A stretch of 64,000 bases of DNA from Medicago truncatula (GCF_003473485.1 NC_053046.1:43973832-44037831), one strand, 5' to 3'; counted from the stretch's first letter, positions 11,272 through 22,906 are shown. Numbers and translations are program-made. The notes: generated from the letters alone by a model not told the origin.

Positions 11272-11402
11272 TATTTTATCTTAATTTTATATGCAGACAA
11301 ATTAAAATAGGTTGAGTTCAAAAATAATTTTGTTATATGCCTTAACAATATTTTGTTTATAAATCAATATATCAATAATTTCCATTAATATTTAAAAAAT
11401 TT

Positions 11403-12230
11403 AAGGCTTAATTAATGATTTGGTCGCTTAAGTTATTTGTTGGTTTCATTTTGGTCCCATAAATTATTAATGTTACAATTTGGTCCCTTAAGTTAGTACT
11501 CACTCCATTCCTTTTCTTTTGATGTTTTAGAGCTTAAACTTTATTCCAAAACTTTTGATGTTTTAGAATTTTTAATACTTTTTATCCAATTTTACCCTTG
11601 TGGAAAAACATACTTTAATAATTAAATAAGTTGAGACTATTGACTTATCACAATTGAATTAAAAAATGGGTTAAAAAATTCACAAAGAATACAACCGCCG
11701 AGGAGTACTACTTCAACTACCCATGCACTATTTAAAACTCACCATCACTCCATATACATGCATGGAACTATAAAAGAAAATACTGGAAAGAAAAAAAAAA
11801 CAATTGCACAACTCCCACGTTGGATTTAAGGTGTTTGTGATAAGTTTGAGAAAATTGAAAGTTTAAATAATAAATGCAGTTTGTGTGGTGAGTTTCAATA
11901 ATTAAGGAGATTAGAATTTTGAGAAGAAAAAAAATCATGGAGTAAAGTAAGGGTATTTTAGTATAAACCATACAATTATTCCTATAATTTAATGATTCCT
12001 TAATATTTGTGCAATCACCTAAAACATCAAAAGAAAAGGAATGGAGGGAGTATATGTTAGCCAAATAAATCCTCACCGTCAATCTTGCCAAAATGTTAAA
12101 TTGGAACATGTGAACGGTGATGTGACAACTTGCAATGTGTATCCATCTTAGACATTGGATTAACGATTTTGACTGTGAAAATTTATTTGGTTGACAGAAG
12201 ATAACTTAAGGACTAAATTGTAACATTGAT
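11403..12230. mobile_element. Mutator-type MITE remnant carrying a Stowaway
   Basis: The left arm AGGCTTAATTAATGATTTGG...GGTCCCTTAAG has a partly matching inverted right arm near 12205-12230 (CTTAAGGACTAAATTGTAAC). This is the typical GGCTTAA...TTTGGTCCC terminal repeat of legume Mutator MITEs. The right arm is incomplete. The Stowaway at 11499-12050 sits between the arms. Confidence 0.5.
11499..12050. mobile_element. Stowaway (Tc1/Mariner) MITE, 552 bp
   Basis: Terminal inverted repeats CTCACTCCATTCC...GGAATGGAGGGAG, extended by TTTTCTTTTGATGTTTTAG, are flanked by TA on both sides (11497-11498, 12051-12052). It is longer than most Stowaways and has no transposase. Confidence 0.8.
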
Positions 12231-12231
12231 A

Positions 12232-12374
12232 AAATGTAACCAACACACTGTTTTCGTTCAAGTGTGGAAGGTTAACCTTCCTATATGCGTGAGTGTGGGA
12301 AAATGTAACCAACACACTGTTTTCATTCAAGTGTGGAAGGTTAACCTTCCTATATGCGTGAGTGTGGGAAAATG
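12232..12374. repeat. Tandem 69-bp duplication with palindrome
   Basis: Two near-identical 69-bp copies (12232-12300 and 12301-12369) with one clear mismatch. Each contains the perfect 16-bp palindrome GGAAGGTTAACCTTCC (12266-12281 and 12335-12350). The block ends about 90 bp upstream of the T2 ribonuclease start codon, so it forms that gene's proximal promoter. Confidence 0.9.
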
Positions 12375-12459
12375 ATTATCATAAATACTACGAACACTGG
12401 ATCGATCAACAAACGAAAACTATTTTTTTTTCTTGAGGGAAAACGAAAACTATTTTGTA

Positions 12460-13175
12460 ATGGCACATTCGATGAAGTTAATTCTTATTTTTTCTTTTCT
12501 TTTTATATCAACCATTAGTGCATTCGATGCTTACATGGTGGTCTCTCAATACCCACCAACTGTTTGCAAGCCACCGAGAGTATGTGCTGTGAATTTAGAA
12601 CTACTACCTCGTACTTTCCTACTATACGGCGCCTGGCCTGTAGATACTACTAATCCCAAAACTCAGTTGATAGCAGACCCAAATGCACCTGCTTTTGACG
12701 TGGTACAATTTCATCTTAACAATATTTTTAGGTTTCCATAAATTTTATTTTGCTAACCTCTTCACTTTTTATTTTAGAATCTTTTTTCGGAGGCGCAAAA
12801 GCAAATGTTAGAACACATGTGGCGTGATATAAAAAATGGAGATGACATTAAGTTTTGGGAGGAACAGTGGGACAAGCATGGTAAGGCTTCCAATTTGGAT
12901 CAAGTAGCATATTTTATAATGACCGCCTAGATGTAAAATTTTATGATGCTAACATACAAAAAAGCCCTAAGCCGCAATCCATAAGTTTTATCAAAACTTC
13001 CCTAGCAAAACTAATGAATGGAGTTGAACCTATACTGGTTTGTCTAGGAAAAAAAAACAATCGCGAGTTAGCAGAAGTTAGATCTTGTATAAACTCGACT
13101 GACCATTACGTATCTTGTGGTATAGGTGTAGGAGATTTAAATTGTGATCCTTCACAAGATGTAGTGTGGGAATAA
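12460..13175 (+). pseudogene. RNase T2 (S-like) family gene, frameshifted, active-site residues lost
   Basis: Exon 1 (12460-12702) encodes a signal peptide (LILIFSFLFISTISAFDAY) and the start of a T2 ribonuclease domain. A GT-AG intron follows; exon 2 (12778-13175) carries EHMWRDIKNGDDIKFWEEQW and DKHG. T2 RNases are secreted or vacuolar endoribonucleases using one His in an HGLWP motif and another in HEWxKHG. Here the first motif reads YGAWP (His to Tyr) and the second EQWDKHG (first His lost, KHG kept). The frame breaks near 12905-12935: past it, conserved sequence (YNDRLDVKFYDANIQKSP ... SCGIGVGDLNCDPSQDVVWE) continues one base out of phase to TAA at 13173. Likely an inactive relic, or a binding-only derivative if the frameshift is a sequencing error. 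Confidence 0.85.
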
Positions 13176-13510
13176 AATATTACTATGTAATCTCTATGCA
13201 AGATCTAATAATTTCACAAAAAAAAATTATATTTCAATAAATGTTATTTACACATAATTTCTTTTGTTATTATTCACATGCTTAAATGATGATGAGAATA
13301 TAATATTATCATGGAAATAGAACTTGACTTGTCATCACTTCCTACCACCACTTATATCTATTTGCATTTTTATTTTTTTAATTAAATAAATTTCTAAAAC
13401 ATTCTCAAGAAATCTAAATTTTTGCCAAACATTTGAGTAAGAATGTTATTCCTGTGAATACCATTACAAGACATGTAATTTCTAACCTTGAAACAAGCAC
13501 ACACTAAGTT
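13176..13510. other. Noncoding AT-rich gap
   Basis: 3' flank of the ribonuclease relic. Nothing recognisable. Confidence 0.6.
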
Positions 13511-13514
13511 ACAA

Positions 13515-13612
13515 TTATGGGGTAATAATATACGTGGGTCGTGGTTCGAACCATGAACCATCCACTTTTTCACAATTAAAGTGCACGAGTCCAACAACTA
13601 TACTATTTGATA
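13515..13612 (+). mobile_element. SINE-related copy, plus orientation
   Basis: B-box-like GTGGTTCGAACCATG is followed by a body similar to the other SINE tails and a short A-tail (GATAAAAAAG). The tRNA-like A-box head is not recognisable. Confidence 0.45.
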
Positions 13613-15590
13613 AAAAAGAGCATATGACACTCAATACAATAAAAAAAAGTGTTTAGACACGATCAAAACCTTGACTAACTTACAAAACCAGTAGCAAATA
13701 AAATTAGGCAAAATAAAAAGTAAATTAATTAAAAAAACAAAGGAGTACAAAACTAGAAAATTATCCAAAGTTATAAAAACAGTGAATCCACAGAAAGCAA
13801 ATAGAACACCTCTTGCAACTTAAAGTTATCTAGCCATAGTTCCTGCAACTTTGATGTCTTCATTTGTTATGATAGAGATATGTACACAAAACTATGACCT
13901 AGTTATTTGATAACCATTTTATGAAATACTCGGTTCGAATGCATTAGTTTAAAAATGCAAGAAGCATTTAGATGAAACATATGAATATTTAGTAATAAAA
14001 TTGCAAATCAAATATAAATATTTAATCCTTAAAAGAATCTTCATATGATATATAGGGCTGACAATTATATTAACAAGTTTATCAGAGATGACGATGAACT
14101 CAATTATTATATAAATAGTGTCGTCATTTGAATAGGAGGTCAGATGATTTATGTTTCAAACACAACTCATGACCCTTCTTTGTAAGTCTTCATTTTCACA
14201 TTCTTTATCTCATCATGGGATCAATGGCTTCTCCCTGAATTTTATTAGTCAACATTTTGTTTAACTCCTAAACATATTACTAATTTATAAGAAAAAAGTA
14301 AAAAAAACAAAATAGAGTATTAATTATAGGTTTAATAAATATGTATCATGACCCCTTAAAACATTGTACACTGCCGGTGCATGTGACTGTATTGATCTCT
14401 CTTTCGCATTCAATCATAAAGAGATATGGATAAAGAGGAGATTAATGATTCCAAAATGTACACAACACATTTTGGTAAATATAACAACCCTGCTTCAATT
14501 TCACATGCTTGACTTTTTGTCTTTTTGCGTCAAATTTTAGATGAATTTGAAGCGAAAATTTTGAATTTAAATTTTAACATAGATATTTAACAAGCTATTA
14601 ACTTACAATACTGTAATTAACACACGATACAAGTTCAGAAATCAACTTGCTAGTAACAAATTTAACATGTTAACAATTATAGATATAGTGATATTTGAAT
14701 GTATATATCATAGTGAATCATCACCATAATTTTGTGAAAGCCACACTTATGAACTTCCATAGAATCACAGTGTTACATGATTTTGTCTCACCTTGGATTT
14801 TTGCCGTGGTCTGAAGCTTAACCAACACACCTAATTAGTAACTACTCATAGAATAAAGAAGAAGCAAGCACACATTTGTTCTAGTATATATTTAATAGAG
14901 AGTTTTTATTGTACATTTAAAAAAAATATTAAAGTGACAAATTAAAGTGATTTGATTCATTTTCTTTCTAAATCAATGAAAGAAACACATTTGCGCTCAT
15001 AAAATAATAAAACCATTTTTTTTGGAAAAAACTAATGTATGTTCTCTTCATATGTTCTCGTAATTGATTATAGTTTGACTATTTCTTTTCTCACTCTATC
15101 AACTTCTCATGCGTCCTATTTTTTTTGCCAAAATGTTCGTGGGATTTCGGATTATCTAATCCGAACACAATTAGAATGTATTTGGATTATAGAATTCAAA
15201 ATATGCTTATATATAAGCAGCAATCAGAATTTCTCTCATTTCAGCCATTGCAAAATTTGTTTTAAAAACAACAAAAAAATTGTAAAAAATGATAATAAAA
15301 AAAACCTATCAAATATGTTTGTGCCACTTCTTTATTTTGTGTTATGTTTGTGTACGGTTGATTAAAAAGGAAAAAGCTTGCCCTTTGTTCTTCTTCAAGT
15401 AGAAGTTATGTACAGTTGTCGGTAAAGGTTTGATCATAAGGATTCCCTTTTAATATTCATTCTTGAACCTTTATTGGATTTGAATTAAATTGTGTCATTA
15501 TTCTCTTGCATAAGACAAGAGTCAATTTGCAGAGGATCCGTAAAATTAAATGTGTCCGGAAGCATACACATGAAATAAGAGTTATGGAAT
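13613..15590. other. Noncoding gap, 2 kb
   Basis: AT-rich with no supported gene. The longest open frame (15039-15365 +, 108 codons) is hydrophobic and low-complexity with no domain, and I regard it as chance. Confidence 0.6.
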
Positions 15591-15599
15591 ACGAGGAAC

Positions 15600-15690
15600 C
15601 ATGATTTAAGTACATATCAAAATCGCTTCAAAGATTTAATAGGTAATTTTGAGAGAATAGAGAAGAAAAGATCATTGGGCATGTTTAATT
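15600..15690 (-). pseudogene. F-box domain fragment
   Basis: Minus-strand translation in broken frames gives MPxDLFFSILSKLPIKSLKRF-like sequence and a degraded KSW region, the same F-box core as the gene at 674. Only the N-terminal domain survives. Confidence 0.7.
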
Positions 15691-15759
15691 ACCTTCACAT
15701 CATTTGGCGAGATGGACATGGCTTTCCAAGAGCGACTTTTGTACAAATCGGTCAGAAAC

Positions 15760-15806
15760 CAGTTTGTACGGTCCATTCATGACTGTCGAATGGACCGTAC
15801 AAACTG
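15760..15806. repeat. Perfect 19-bp hairpin
   Basis: CAGTTTGTACGGTCCATTC (15760-15778) is followed after a 9-nt loop by its exact reverse complement (15788-15806). No terminal repeat or target duplication was recognised around it. Confidence 0.85.
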
Positions 15807-15889
15807 ATTGCGGGATCAAAACAAAACCAGGTCTACCTACTCCTAGCTCCTTCATGAGAGCCCAAAAACTGACTGGTTACTTGTCGTTG

Positions 15890-16255
15890 TGATCATATAC
15901 TGCTTCTATCTTCATTCTTCAATGGTTTTCCGGCTGCCTGGCATCAAAACAACAAAGGACACTAATCTTCTAAAGGCTAAATATCGGGATTTGGAAACAA
16001 CCACATGTGATTATATTAAGTTAGACACAACAAACAAAAATGACCAAACGATCGAAAGAGAAGAAACAAAGGGTGAGCCTGCAAATAGAGAAAGAAAATG
16101 TATTCCAACGAATTGGTAGAATTGAACTATCAAAAACTTCTTTGGAAGATAAGATGTGTCATTTAGAAGCAGTTTTATCTAACCTTCACCAAAATATTCA
16201 ATCCATTTCCCTATACATATTAAAACAACGTAACTTCCAAAATAATTACGGCTGA
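15890..16255 (+). other. Unrecognised exon-like open stretch
   Basis: Overlapping open frames include a hydrophilic, coiled-coil-like segment (IEKENVFQRIGRIELSKTS, then EDKMCHLEAVLSNLHQNIQ) ending in TGA near 16255. No domain is recognised. It lies between two F-box gene fragments in opposite orientation and may be part of the DNA that separated them. Confidence 0.25.
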
Positions 16256-16339
16256 AAGAGAGGCCTTAGCTTCCACCCTAGCTAGTGAGCCACAAAGCAC
16301 AATATAGAAGCAAAATATTTTTATGACCCAATTAAACGG

Positions 16340-16515
16340 AGTCATAGACTAAGTATCCTATCGGAGTGGGGAAGAAGGGCAAGGTCTTTTTTATTAAAAC
16401 AGACAACAAATGTGGTTGTAAAATGAGATTGGTCTTGCAGAAGAGAAATTTGTTTGTAAGAAGATATTAGTCTATAAAGAAAGCATTCGCCCAATTGGAG
16501 GAGTGTATAATTACT
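16340..16515 (+). pseudogene. F-box protein C-terminal fragment
   Basis: The plus strand reads PIGVGKKGKVFFIKTDN and, in another frame, VYKESIRPIGGVYN. These match the PIGAGKKG...KKD and YKExLLPIGG blocks at the C terminus of the other F-box copies. It lies opposite in strand to the F-box fragment at 15600-15690, so the ancestral gene was rearranged. Confidence 0.7.
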
Positions 16516-17110
16516 TTTTCATCATTATTTTCACATTAGAGATATATGATCGTCGTTGCTATTTGGATTTTACCCTGTACACAAAATGGCTAGTCAAATG
16601 TGCATATCATAATTATTATCAACTATATGCTAAATCAAGAAACCATTTGATAATATGAGTTGTGCTTTACTTTTATTTTGAAGGTTTAATTTTTAATTTA
16701 ATTTAATATCTTAAAACTGATCCAATTTCTATTTAATTTGTATGAATGCTCTTTTGTCGATTCTGTGTAGAAATAGCTTATATTTGGGAAGCTTGTATGA
16801 ATCACAGATTAAAATTTAGCAGACATGATAGAATCACATATTAATATTGGAAGATGTTACTACTTTGTCAACATTGTAGTTAATGTAGTTATAAGTTCAT
16901 TTAGACCTTTCTTTTCCAATCTGCTGTTATAATGCTCCCTATTATTGGGGTTGCGTAGCAGAATTAGGAAAATCAAGATCCATGACAGGCAGGGAAGTGT
17001 AGAGCAAGAGGGTTCAGACGTATATATGGAGCTAATAGACTTTGAATGTAATCCAGTTGCGATGGCTAACTTTGGGATAATCACAGTAACTGGATCTGTT
17101 GCTTTTCAAA
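16516..17110. other. Noncoding gap / LINE 5' remains
   Basis: No gene is supported. The part after about 16900 may already belong to the LINE remnant. Confidence 0.4.
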
Positions 17111-17515
17111 ATGTTTAACATGGGCCGTTGAGTGGAGCTTGAGGCAGAATTGTGGGGAGTTTTAGAAGGGTTGCGACTTGCAAAGAGTACAGGTTTTAAA
17201 GCAGTGGAGTTATGTGTGGATTGTGAGAGAGACTGTTGTTAATTATGTTACGCAGAGTAATGTATGAACATTGTTGGAAAGGAGTCTTATCGAGTGTATT
17301 CAAAGACTTGTAGAAATGGACTGGGAGGTGAAGATATGCCACTCGTATCATGAAGCAAAGAATATAATGATGCTTTGATTGTTTGAGTTGTGTCTGACTC
17401 AGTTGGTCCAGTTGCTCAATTCTGATAGTAGACGAGTTTCTTCTCCTCTATTAGTTTCGGTGCAATTTCTCTTTTTGTTTGGACTTAGACCCTTTCTGTA
17501 TTGAAAAAATTGTGC
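17110..17515 (+). pseudogene. LINE (L1-type) RNase H-end remnant
   Basis: Broken frames read AELWGVLEGLRLAKSTGFKA followed by VELCVDCERD, then LIECIQRLVEMDWEVKICHS and YHEAKN. This is the C-terminal RNase H-like domain found at the end of plant LINE polyproteins (AELWG...GL..A, then W.V.I.H..RE.N). Stops in all frames show decay. The upstream reverse transcriptase is absent. Confidence 0.65.
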
Positions 17516-18290
17516 ACTGTACAAACATTTTAGCACAATCATTGGTCATGCACTTCGCAAATATGAAAGCAAACATAATTCTAATGAATCACAACTATTT
17601 TAAGCAGCTAATATAATTATGTGTGATCATGTTTATGATTTTATTTTGATGAACCAATTCATATCATTTAATGTATGGCCAATATTTAGTGTTCTCTATC
17701 CTCCAAAAAATGCTAGGATAGTCAACACCTTGTGGATCCTATGAATTATCATCCGGGCTGCTCGAGGTGAGTTGTCGAGTTGTTGAGGCACGGGATGATT
17801 GGATTCGGGTGAGGCAAAAAACTGAGAACTCTTATCAGGTTACCCACCTTGTCGCAGCTCAGCGGTAGATAAAATCAGCACGTGGATCATTGAAATGTAA
17901 CAGTCATGCAGCTATGTTCGTGATTCAAAATAGCTTTGGGGGTAGGATTGGGTTCTATAACTTGTGCAATGTTTTGTTATTCCTGTATCATTAATCGTTT
18001 CTCTCTAAATATTATAAAACCCATAGGTGGTTAATGCTAGTTTCAAAACTAACCTTGGGAGGTACGTAACTAAGAAAGTTATACAATGACTTGAATATTT
18101 CTCTCATATTAATGTTTACCAAATTATAGTAAAATTGAGCATGTAACTCTGATGAAGATTGGTAGAGAAGTATGCTTGTCAATATTCTGTTTATTGTATT
18201 TCTATTTATTTGTTACGTGAAGGAATACTTCAATCAACATGCAGTATCTCTACTTCAACATCCTTAAACACTGCCATCAAAACCCACGTT
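17516..18290. other. Noncoding gap
   Basis: No gene is supported. The sequence near 17740-17900 is less AT-rich and may be further retroelement debris, but I cannot assign it. Confidence 0.5.
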
Positions 18291-18294
18291 GAAA

Positions 18295-19090
18295 ACTTAT
18301 AACAGAACTTATCATGGTGATTTGGAAAATACATTTGAATACCGCTTATCACACCATAGGACAGAAACCACATTTCAAAGTGCTAGTAATATTAGCCACA
18401 AGTACATGCTGCACAAATGAGTTGGAAATGTAATATAAATTTGAAAACTAATATAACAGAAATTACTAGTGTTTTAATATCTCAAAATCATTGTAAAAGC
18501 AACAAGATAAGCTTTGACTAATTAATTCAGAAACAGATAGTGACATTTTGGATTCAAACATGACAAAAAAGTATTGTCTTTTGGAACTCAAAACACATAT
18601 ATTTAAGTTTATTTTCGATCGGCCACACAGAATTAAGGGCACATTACAAAAGGATGTATTGGAGAAACATGATTGTTTCAGCTTTAGTTTTACAAATGGT
18701 ATAAGGAAATAAATATATAGTTTCAAATGCAATAGCAGAAGAATAATGACCTCATAAGCAAGAACCTGATTAAGCATAGTGGTTTAGATATTATAACTAT
18801 GGAATTAGAAAGTAATGAAATTAAAACAGAGAAATGTTGCTCATTATATAATAATGTTATCTAAATATATAAATTTCTAAAAAAAAAACATGACAGGCCA
18901 CTCAATATATAATAGAATAAGATCATTCTCATAAACATTTAAAACAAAGAAGAAATTTTTAGATGATATTTGAAACTGAGAAGCCACTTCGAATACACTC
19001 TAGAATCTTAATAACCATAGTCATATACCACTTGGGTGAAAATAAAAAGAAAAATTAGATATTTTCTCCTTCAAATGGAAGAAGGCTTTC
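18295..19090. repeat. Segmental duplication, copy A
   Basis: Matches 21475-22060 over most of its length: the AACTTATCAT...GGACAGAAACC block, the GGCCACACAGAATTAAGGGC block and the GAGAAGCCACTTCG block. The right end is the 3' flank of the F-box fragment at 19143. Parts also recur at 51425-51560 and 52735-52835, so this is an ancient 3'-flank module of the F-box family. Confidence 0.8.
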
Positions 19091-19334
19091 CTTATGAATT
19101 AATATCTTACAACATAATATTTCGGCTGTAACACCAATGTCCTCAATCGTTTGGGAATTTAAATCCACCATCTTTTTTTCTGAAAAACAGATCACCCTTC
19201 TTTCCCGCTCCGACAGGATAGTCAAGGCAAGGTAAAGGCCCTACGGTGAAGATTTTAGTCCATGATTCCATTACATCGAGTTTGTCTAAAATTAAAATGT
19301 GAAATGTAGCGGTGTCTGTGTCATTTAAGATCAA
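19080..19334 (-). pseudogene. F-box protein C-terminal fragment
   Basis: The minus strand reads ILDKLDVMESWTKIFTVGPL, then PCLDYPVGAGKKGDLFFRKK, the C-terminal part of the FBA domain, followed in a broken frame by the GKPSS/YKE-like end. The N-terminal two-thirds of the gene is missing. Confidence 0.8.
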
Positions 19335-19552
19335 AGCAATATATAAAGTAAGATTTTTTTATGTCAAGTGTCACTTTCACGTTTAATCTCAATATTTTAT
19401 GTCAAATAGTTAAAAATAGTTTTAAACAAACAAACTTTTATACCCAAACACTTAATATAATAAATGATGTTGAAATGCTTAAGATACGCGCAACTCCATG
19501 CGGAAACGATCCTATTATAGTCACGTGTAAATAGTTTTATGACATGTAAAAA
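19335..19552. other. Noncoding gap
   Basis: No gene or repeat recognised. Confidence 0.5.
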
Positions 19553-19650
19553 TCCTACATCAAGTGGTCGGGGTTCGAATTCCGAACACCTCACTTCTTC
19601 GCATTTAAAATGTGTGAGATCTAATCACTAGATTACTTGACAAAAATAAA
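19553..19650 (+). mobile_element. SINE-related copy, plus orientation
   Basis: GGGGTTCGAATTCCGAACACCTCACTTC-type centre, a body ending ACTAGATTACTTGAC and an A-rich tail. The tail half matches the full copy at 19870, but no A-box head is visible. Confidence 0.45.
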
Positions 19651-19869
19651 TAAATAAACTTAGACATGATCTATAAATTTTAATTCAATTGATAAAATGT
19701 TGTGACTGAGTTTTCCTCTACAATTATCATCATTTTATTTATCTACAGATAAGATCTATTTACTTGTGTATCATAAAATTGACCGTATATCGATCACGTA
19801 AAGTAGTAAATTACAAAATGAAATGAAACTCATATAAATAAATTAACACAGTTGGTAATTCCAATTCTA

Positions 19870-19998
19870 TTTTTTTTTGTCAGGTAGCCTGATGATAATT
19901 CAACTTATAAGATGAATAAGTGAGGTGTCCGGGGTTCGAACCCCGACCCCTGCATATAATAATGCATTATCATACCAACTGAGCTATGATCACGGGAC
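19870..19998 (-). mobile_element. tRNA-derived SINE, complete, 129 bp
   Basis: Minus strand: GTCCCGTGATCATAGCTCAG opens the head with an A box TAGCTCAGTTGGTA, followed by palindromic B box GGGGTTCGAACCCC, a 50-nt body and an A-tail. It is flanked by a 17-bp target duplication TGGTAATTCCAATT(C/T)TA (19853-19869 and 19999-20015, one mismatch). This is the reference copy for the family in this window. Confidence 0.85.
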
Positions 19999-20015
19999 TG
20001 GTAATTCCAATTTTA

Positions 20016-21285
20016 AAGTTTATAATAGATGACTTATAATTTATATGATTAAAAAAGATCGATCTATTCAATAACAATATTTTTATTTTGTCGCAGTCGC
20101 ACGTCTACATATGACATTGCCGTGAAAATGAGAAGCAACTATTTGTTGCATAAAAAAAACGTGTGTGTGTTGGTAAAATTACATATGACATAGAATGTAT
20201 CTAACGAAATCCGAAATCAGGGTCATTGCAAAATTACACACGTCCAAATTTCATAACAAACGAAATAAAAGATTGCATTACGTCTTGGCTCAGATACACG
20301 GGTCAATACTTAATGATATCGTTTTGCTAGACAATCATGAGGAAATTTTTCGCATTTCGATTTTTTTTTACTAGTTTATAACATTTTTTTTTAAGATACT
20401 TCAACTACCGTTTGAATTTATAACTCAGATTTCTTCTCAATTCTACGCTTATCCTCTTCATTAAAAAAAATCTAAATATAAGCTAAAAATTCCTTTTATG
20501 CTAGTATTTCACAAACATTCATCATGTAATTTAACAATTAAATTTACCATACATTAAAAATTCAACTAACCAATTCTACAGCTATCAACTCATATGTACA
20601 AACTTAGAAATGAAAGAGTTAAAGAAAGGATAGTTAGGAGAAAACGTGAAAGTGAAAAGAGAATATTTGAGTATAGTTTGCGCCACTCAACGCAAACAAA
20701 TGTCGTCTTATTCTTCTTCATCTTTTAAATGAAGACACACTTCATTTCACTCTTCTCCATGTCCTTCTTCGTCTTATTTGTAAAGAAAAAGAAGATAAGA
20801 GGAGAGGTGAGGCGAAGAAGAAGAACTCAGCTTCAAGTTTAAAAGTGGTTGTTTTCTATGATTTCTTCGCAGAGAAGAAGAAGAACAATACTGATGCATC
20901 CTCCTCCTCGATCACAAATGAAGACAGCAGTAACTCACTCCCATCCTCTTTTGGAAATGCTTAATCCACCCCCTCCCCTCCCCTTCCTTTTTATTATTAG
21001 GTCTGTCTATGTCCATGTAAGTAGTAATTATCTCAAATGTCCCAAAATGAGGTTGGCATTAAGAGTAGTCTAATCAGAGCTCTCAATTGAAGAATATGTA
21101 TCTTTTCAGTTTCAACAATGTAATCTAAGAATCAAAATGAAAATTCTATATTTTCCCCTCCTTTTAAGAGATTCTCTTGAGTGTAGGTTTGGTATCACTA
21201 TGGCGTGTCACAATTATGGTGATCCATCGTGATTTTTCGAAAAATACACTTATAACTTCTGCAAAATCAATTAAAATGAGTCACC
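20016..21285. other. Noncoding gap
   Basis: No supported gene. An open frame at 20849-21073 (+) has a basic N terminus and no domain. Purine- and pyrimidine-rich tracts at 20740-20990 could be a 5' leader, but nothing downstream confirms a gene. Confidence 0.5.
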
Positions 21286-21371
21286 GTGATTCTAGTATAC
21301 CCATGTAAGTTAAGCAACGCAAGGGTTCGCTTTTTACCTAAAATCAAACTTTCTTTTTCATTTCAACAAGG

Positions 21372-21564
21372 TAGTGCTTTCGTTGACAGAGCAAAATTGG
21401 CTAGATGGATGGAAAGCACACAAAAAAATAACACTACATTTGAAAACATAGACAATGGTGTAAACAAAGTTCTTAACAGAACTTATCATAATGATTGGGA
21501 AAATACATTTGAATACCACTTATCACACCATAGGACAGAAACCGCATTTCAAAGTACATGCTAG
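21372..21564 (+). pseudogene. Unrecognised terminal exon, in duplicated segment
   Basis: After an AG acceptor (near 21374) an open frame encodes VDRAKLARWMESTQK, NIDNGVNKVLNRTYHNDWEN and TFEYHLSHHRTETAFQSTC before TAG. The second half is also present, degraded, at about 18300-18400. Coding-like composition and the duplication suggest a real gene end caught in the F-box flank module. I do not recognise the family and see no other exon. Confidence 0.4.
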
Positions 21565-22060
21565 TGTTTTGATATCTCAAAATCATTGTAAAAGCATTAA
21601 AATAGGCTTCGACTAATTAATTCATAAACAGAAAGCTAAGGTTTGGTCCTTCAAAAAAAAAAAAAAAAACTAAGGTTTGGATTCAAACTTGACAAAAAAG
21701 TAATGTCTTTTAGAACTCAAAACACATATATTTAGGGTCACTTTCAATCGGCCACACAGAATTAAGGGCACATTACAGAAAATGTATTGGAGAAACATGA
21801 TTGTTGCAACCTTAGTTTCACAAATGGTATAAGAAAATAAATAGTTTCAAGTACAGTAGCAGTAGAAAGTAGTGAAATTAAAACAGAGAAATGTTGTTCA
21901 CTAGATAATAGGAAAAGAAGGAAATTTTAGATGATAATGATGATATTTCAAACTGAGAAGCCACTTCGGGTACACTCTAAAATCTTAATAACCATGGTCA
22001 TATACCTCTTGGGTGAAAATAAAAATAAAAATTACATTTTTTCTCCTTCAAATGGTTTAA
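21475..22060. repeat. Segmental duplication, copy B
   Basis: Second copy of the 18295-19090 module. It ends abruptly after CTCCTTCAAATGG, just where the F-box stop region would begin, so only the 3' flank of that F-box copy remains. Confidence 0.8.
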
Positions 22061-22529
22061 GGTTTATGCACGATTATCAAAGAAATAATTAATTGTGTTC
22101 ATTTCAATTGTAAAATTAGTAGTATTTACTAAAACACCATTATTAATTGTAGTTAATGGAGTGGTTAAGTTGGATGAAATTCAATAAATAAGAGTATAAT
22201 ATTAAAAGAAAATAATAAATGATGCATTAGTACTGTAAAATGACAATTATTTTGAGAAAATGAAAAAATGTTAAAAGAGAAAATAATTATGAGAAATAGG
22301 AAGTAGTGTTTTTGCGTAAGTTATATATGTGTCTTGGTGTGGGAATTAAAAAGGTGGAGGTTGAGACGACAGAAAGGAGAAATCGTGTAAATAGGAGAAT
22401 TTGAGTAAAATTTGAGAAAGGAGGACGGTAGTTTTATATATGCAGTCTAAATGGTACACATATGACACTAATATTTTTTTATTCTTTTTTAAAAGGAACA
22501 CTATGTATTATTTTTTAAGAGAAATGTTA
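22061..22529. other. Noncoding gap
   Basis: Nothing recognised other than AT-rich DNA. Confidence 0.5.
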
Positions 22530-22896
22530 TTAGACCATGTGCAATGGGATGTTGAATTTGCAATTCAACATGTTGAATCATTGTAGGGGGTTGTTGAATT
22601 GGGAAAAATCTGAGTTGGAGGAGAGAGGTGTTGAACAAATACAATATGTTGAAAGTCTGGCCACAGAGATGTGTGGCGCGCTCGGATTTGTCAAAACAGG
22701 CGCGTGCATTACACATGCCGACAGGGCGCGTGGGCGAATTCGGACGCGGAGAGAGGAAGAGAGAAATGGATAATGTTGTGACACTTGGCATGTTTTGATT
22801 GGCTACTTGAATTTTTATCTTCTTAATAATTTGGACTCAATTATTTCATTGCAAATAATTTTATTTTTTTTTACCAAAATTCGTAATTTTTTTTCC

Positions 22897-22906
22897 CTAT
22901 AAATAG
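22897..22906 (+). promoter_or_regulatory. TATA box in Harbinger element
   Basis: CTATAAATAG about 105 bp upstream of the ATG at 23010. Confidence 0.5.

Noticed and set aside
15039-15365. 108-codon plus-strand open frame
   Set aside because: AT-rich, hydrophobic, no domain, no splice or promoter context.
22501-22791. Overlapping open frames on both strands near the left Harbinger end
   Set aside because: They cover the transposon terminal region, which explains the sequence. No protein similarity is seen.
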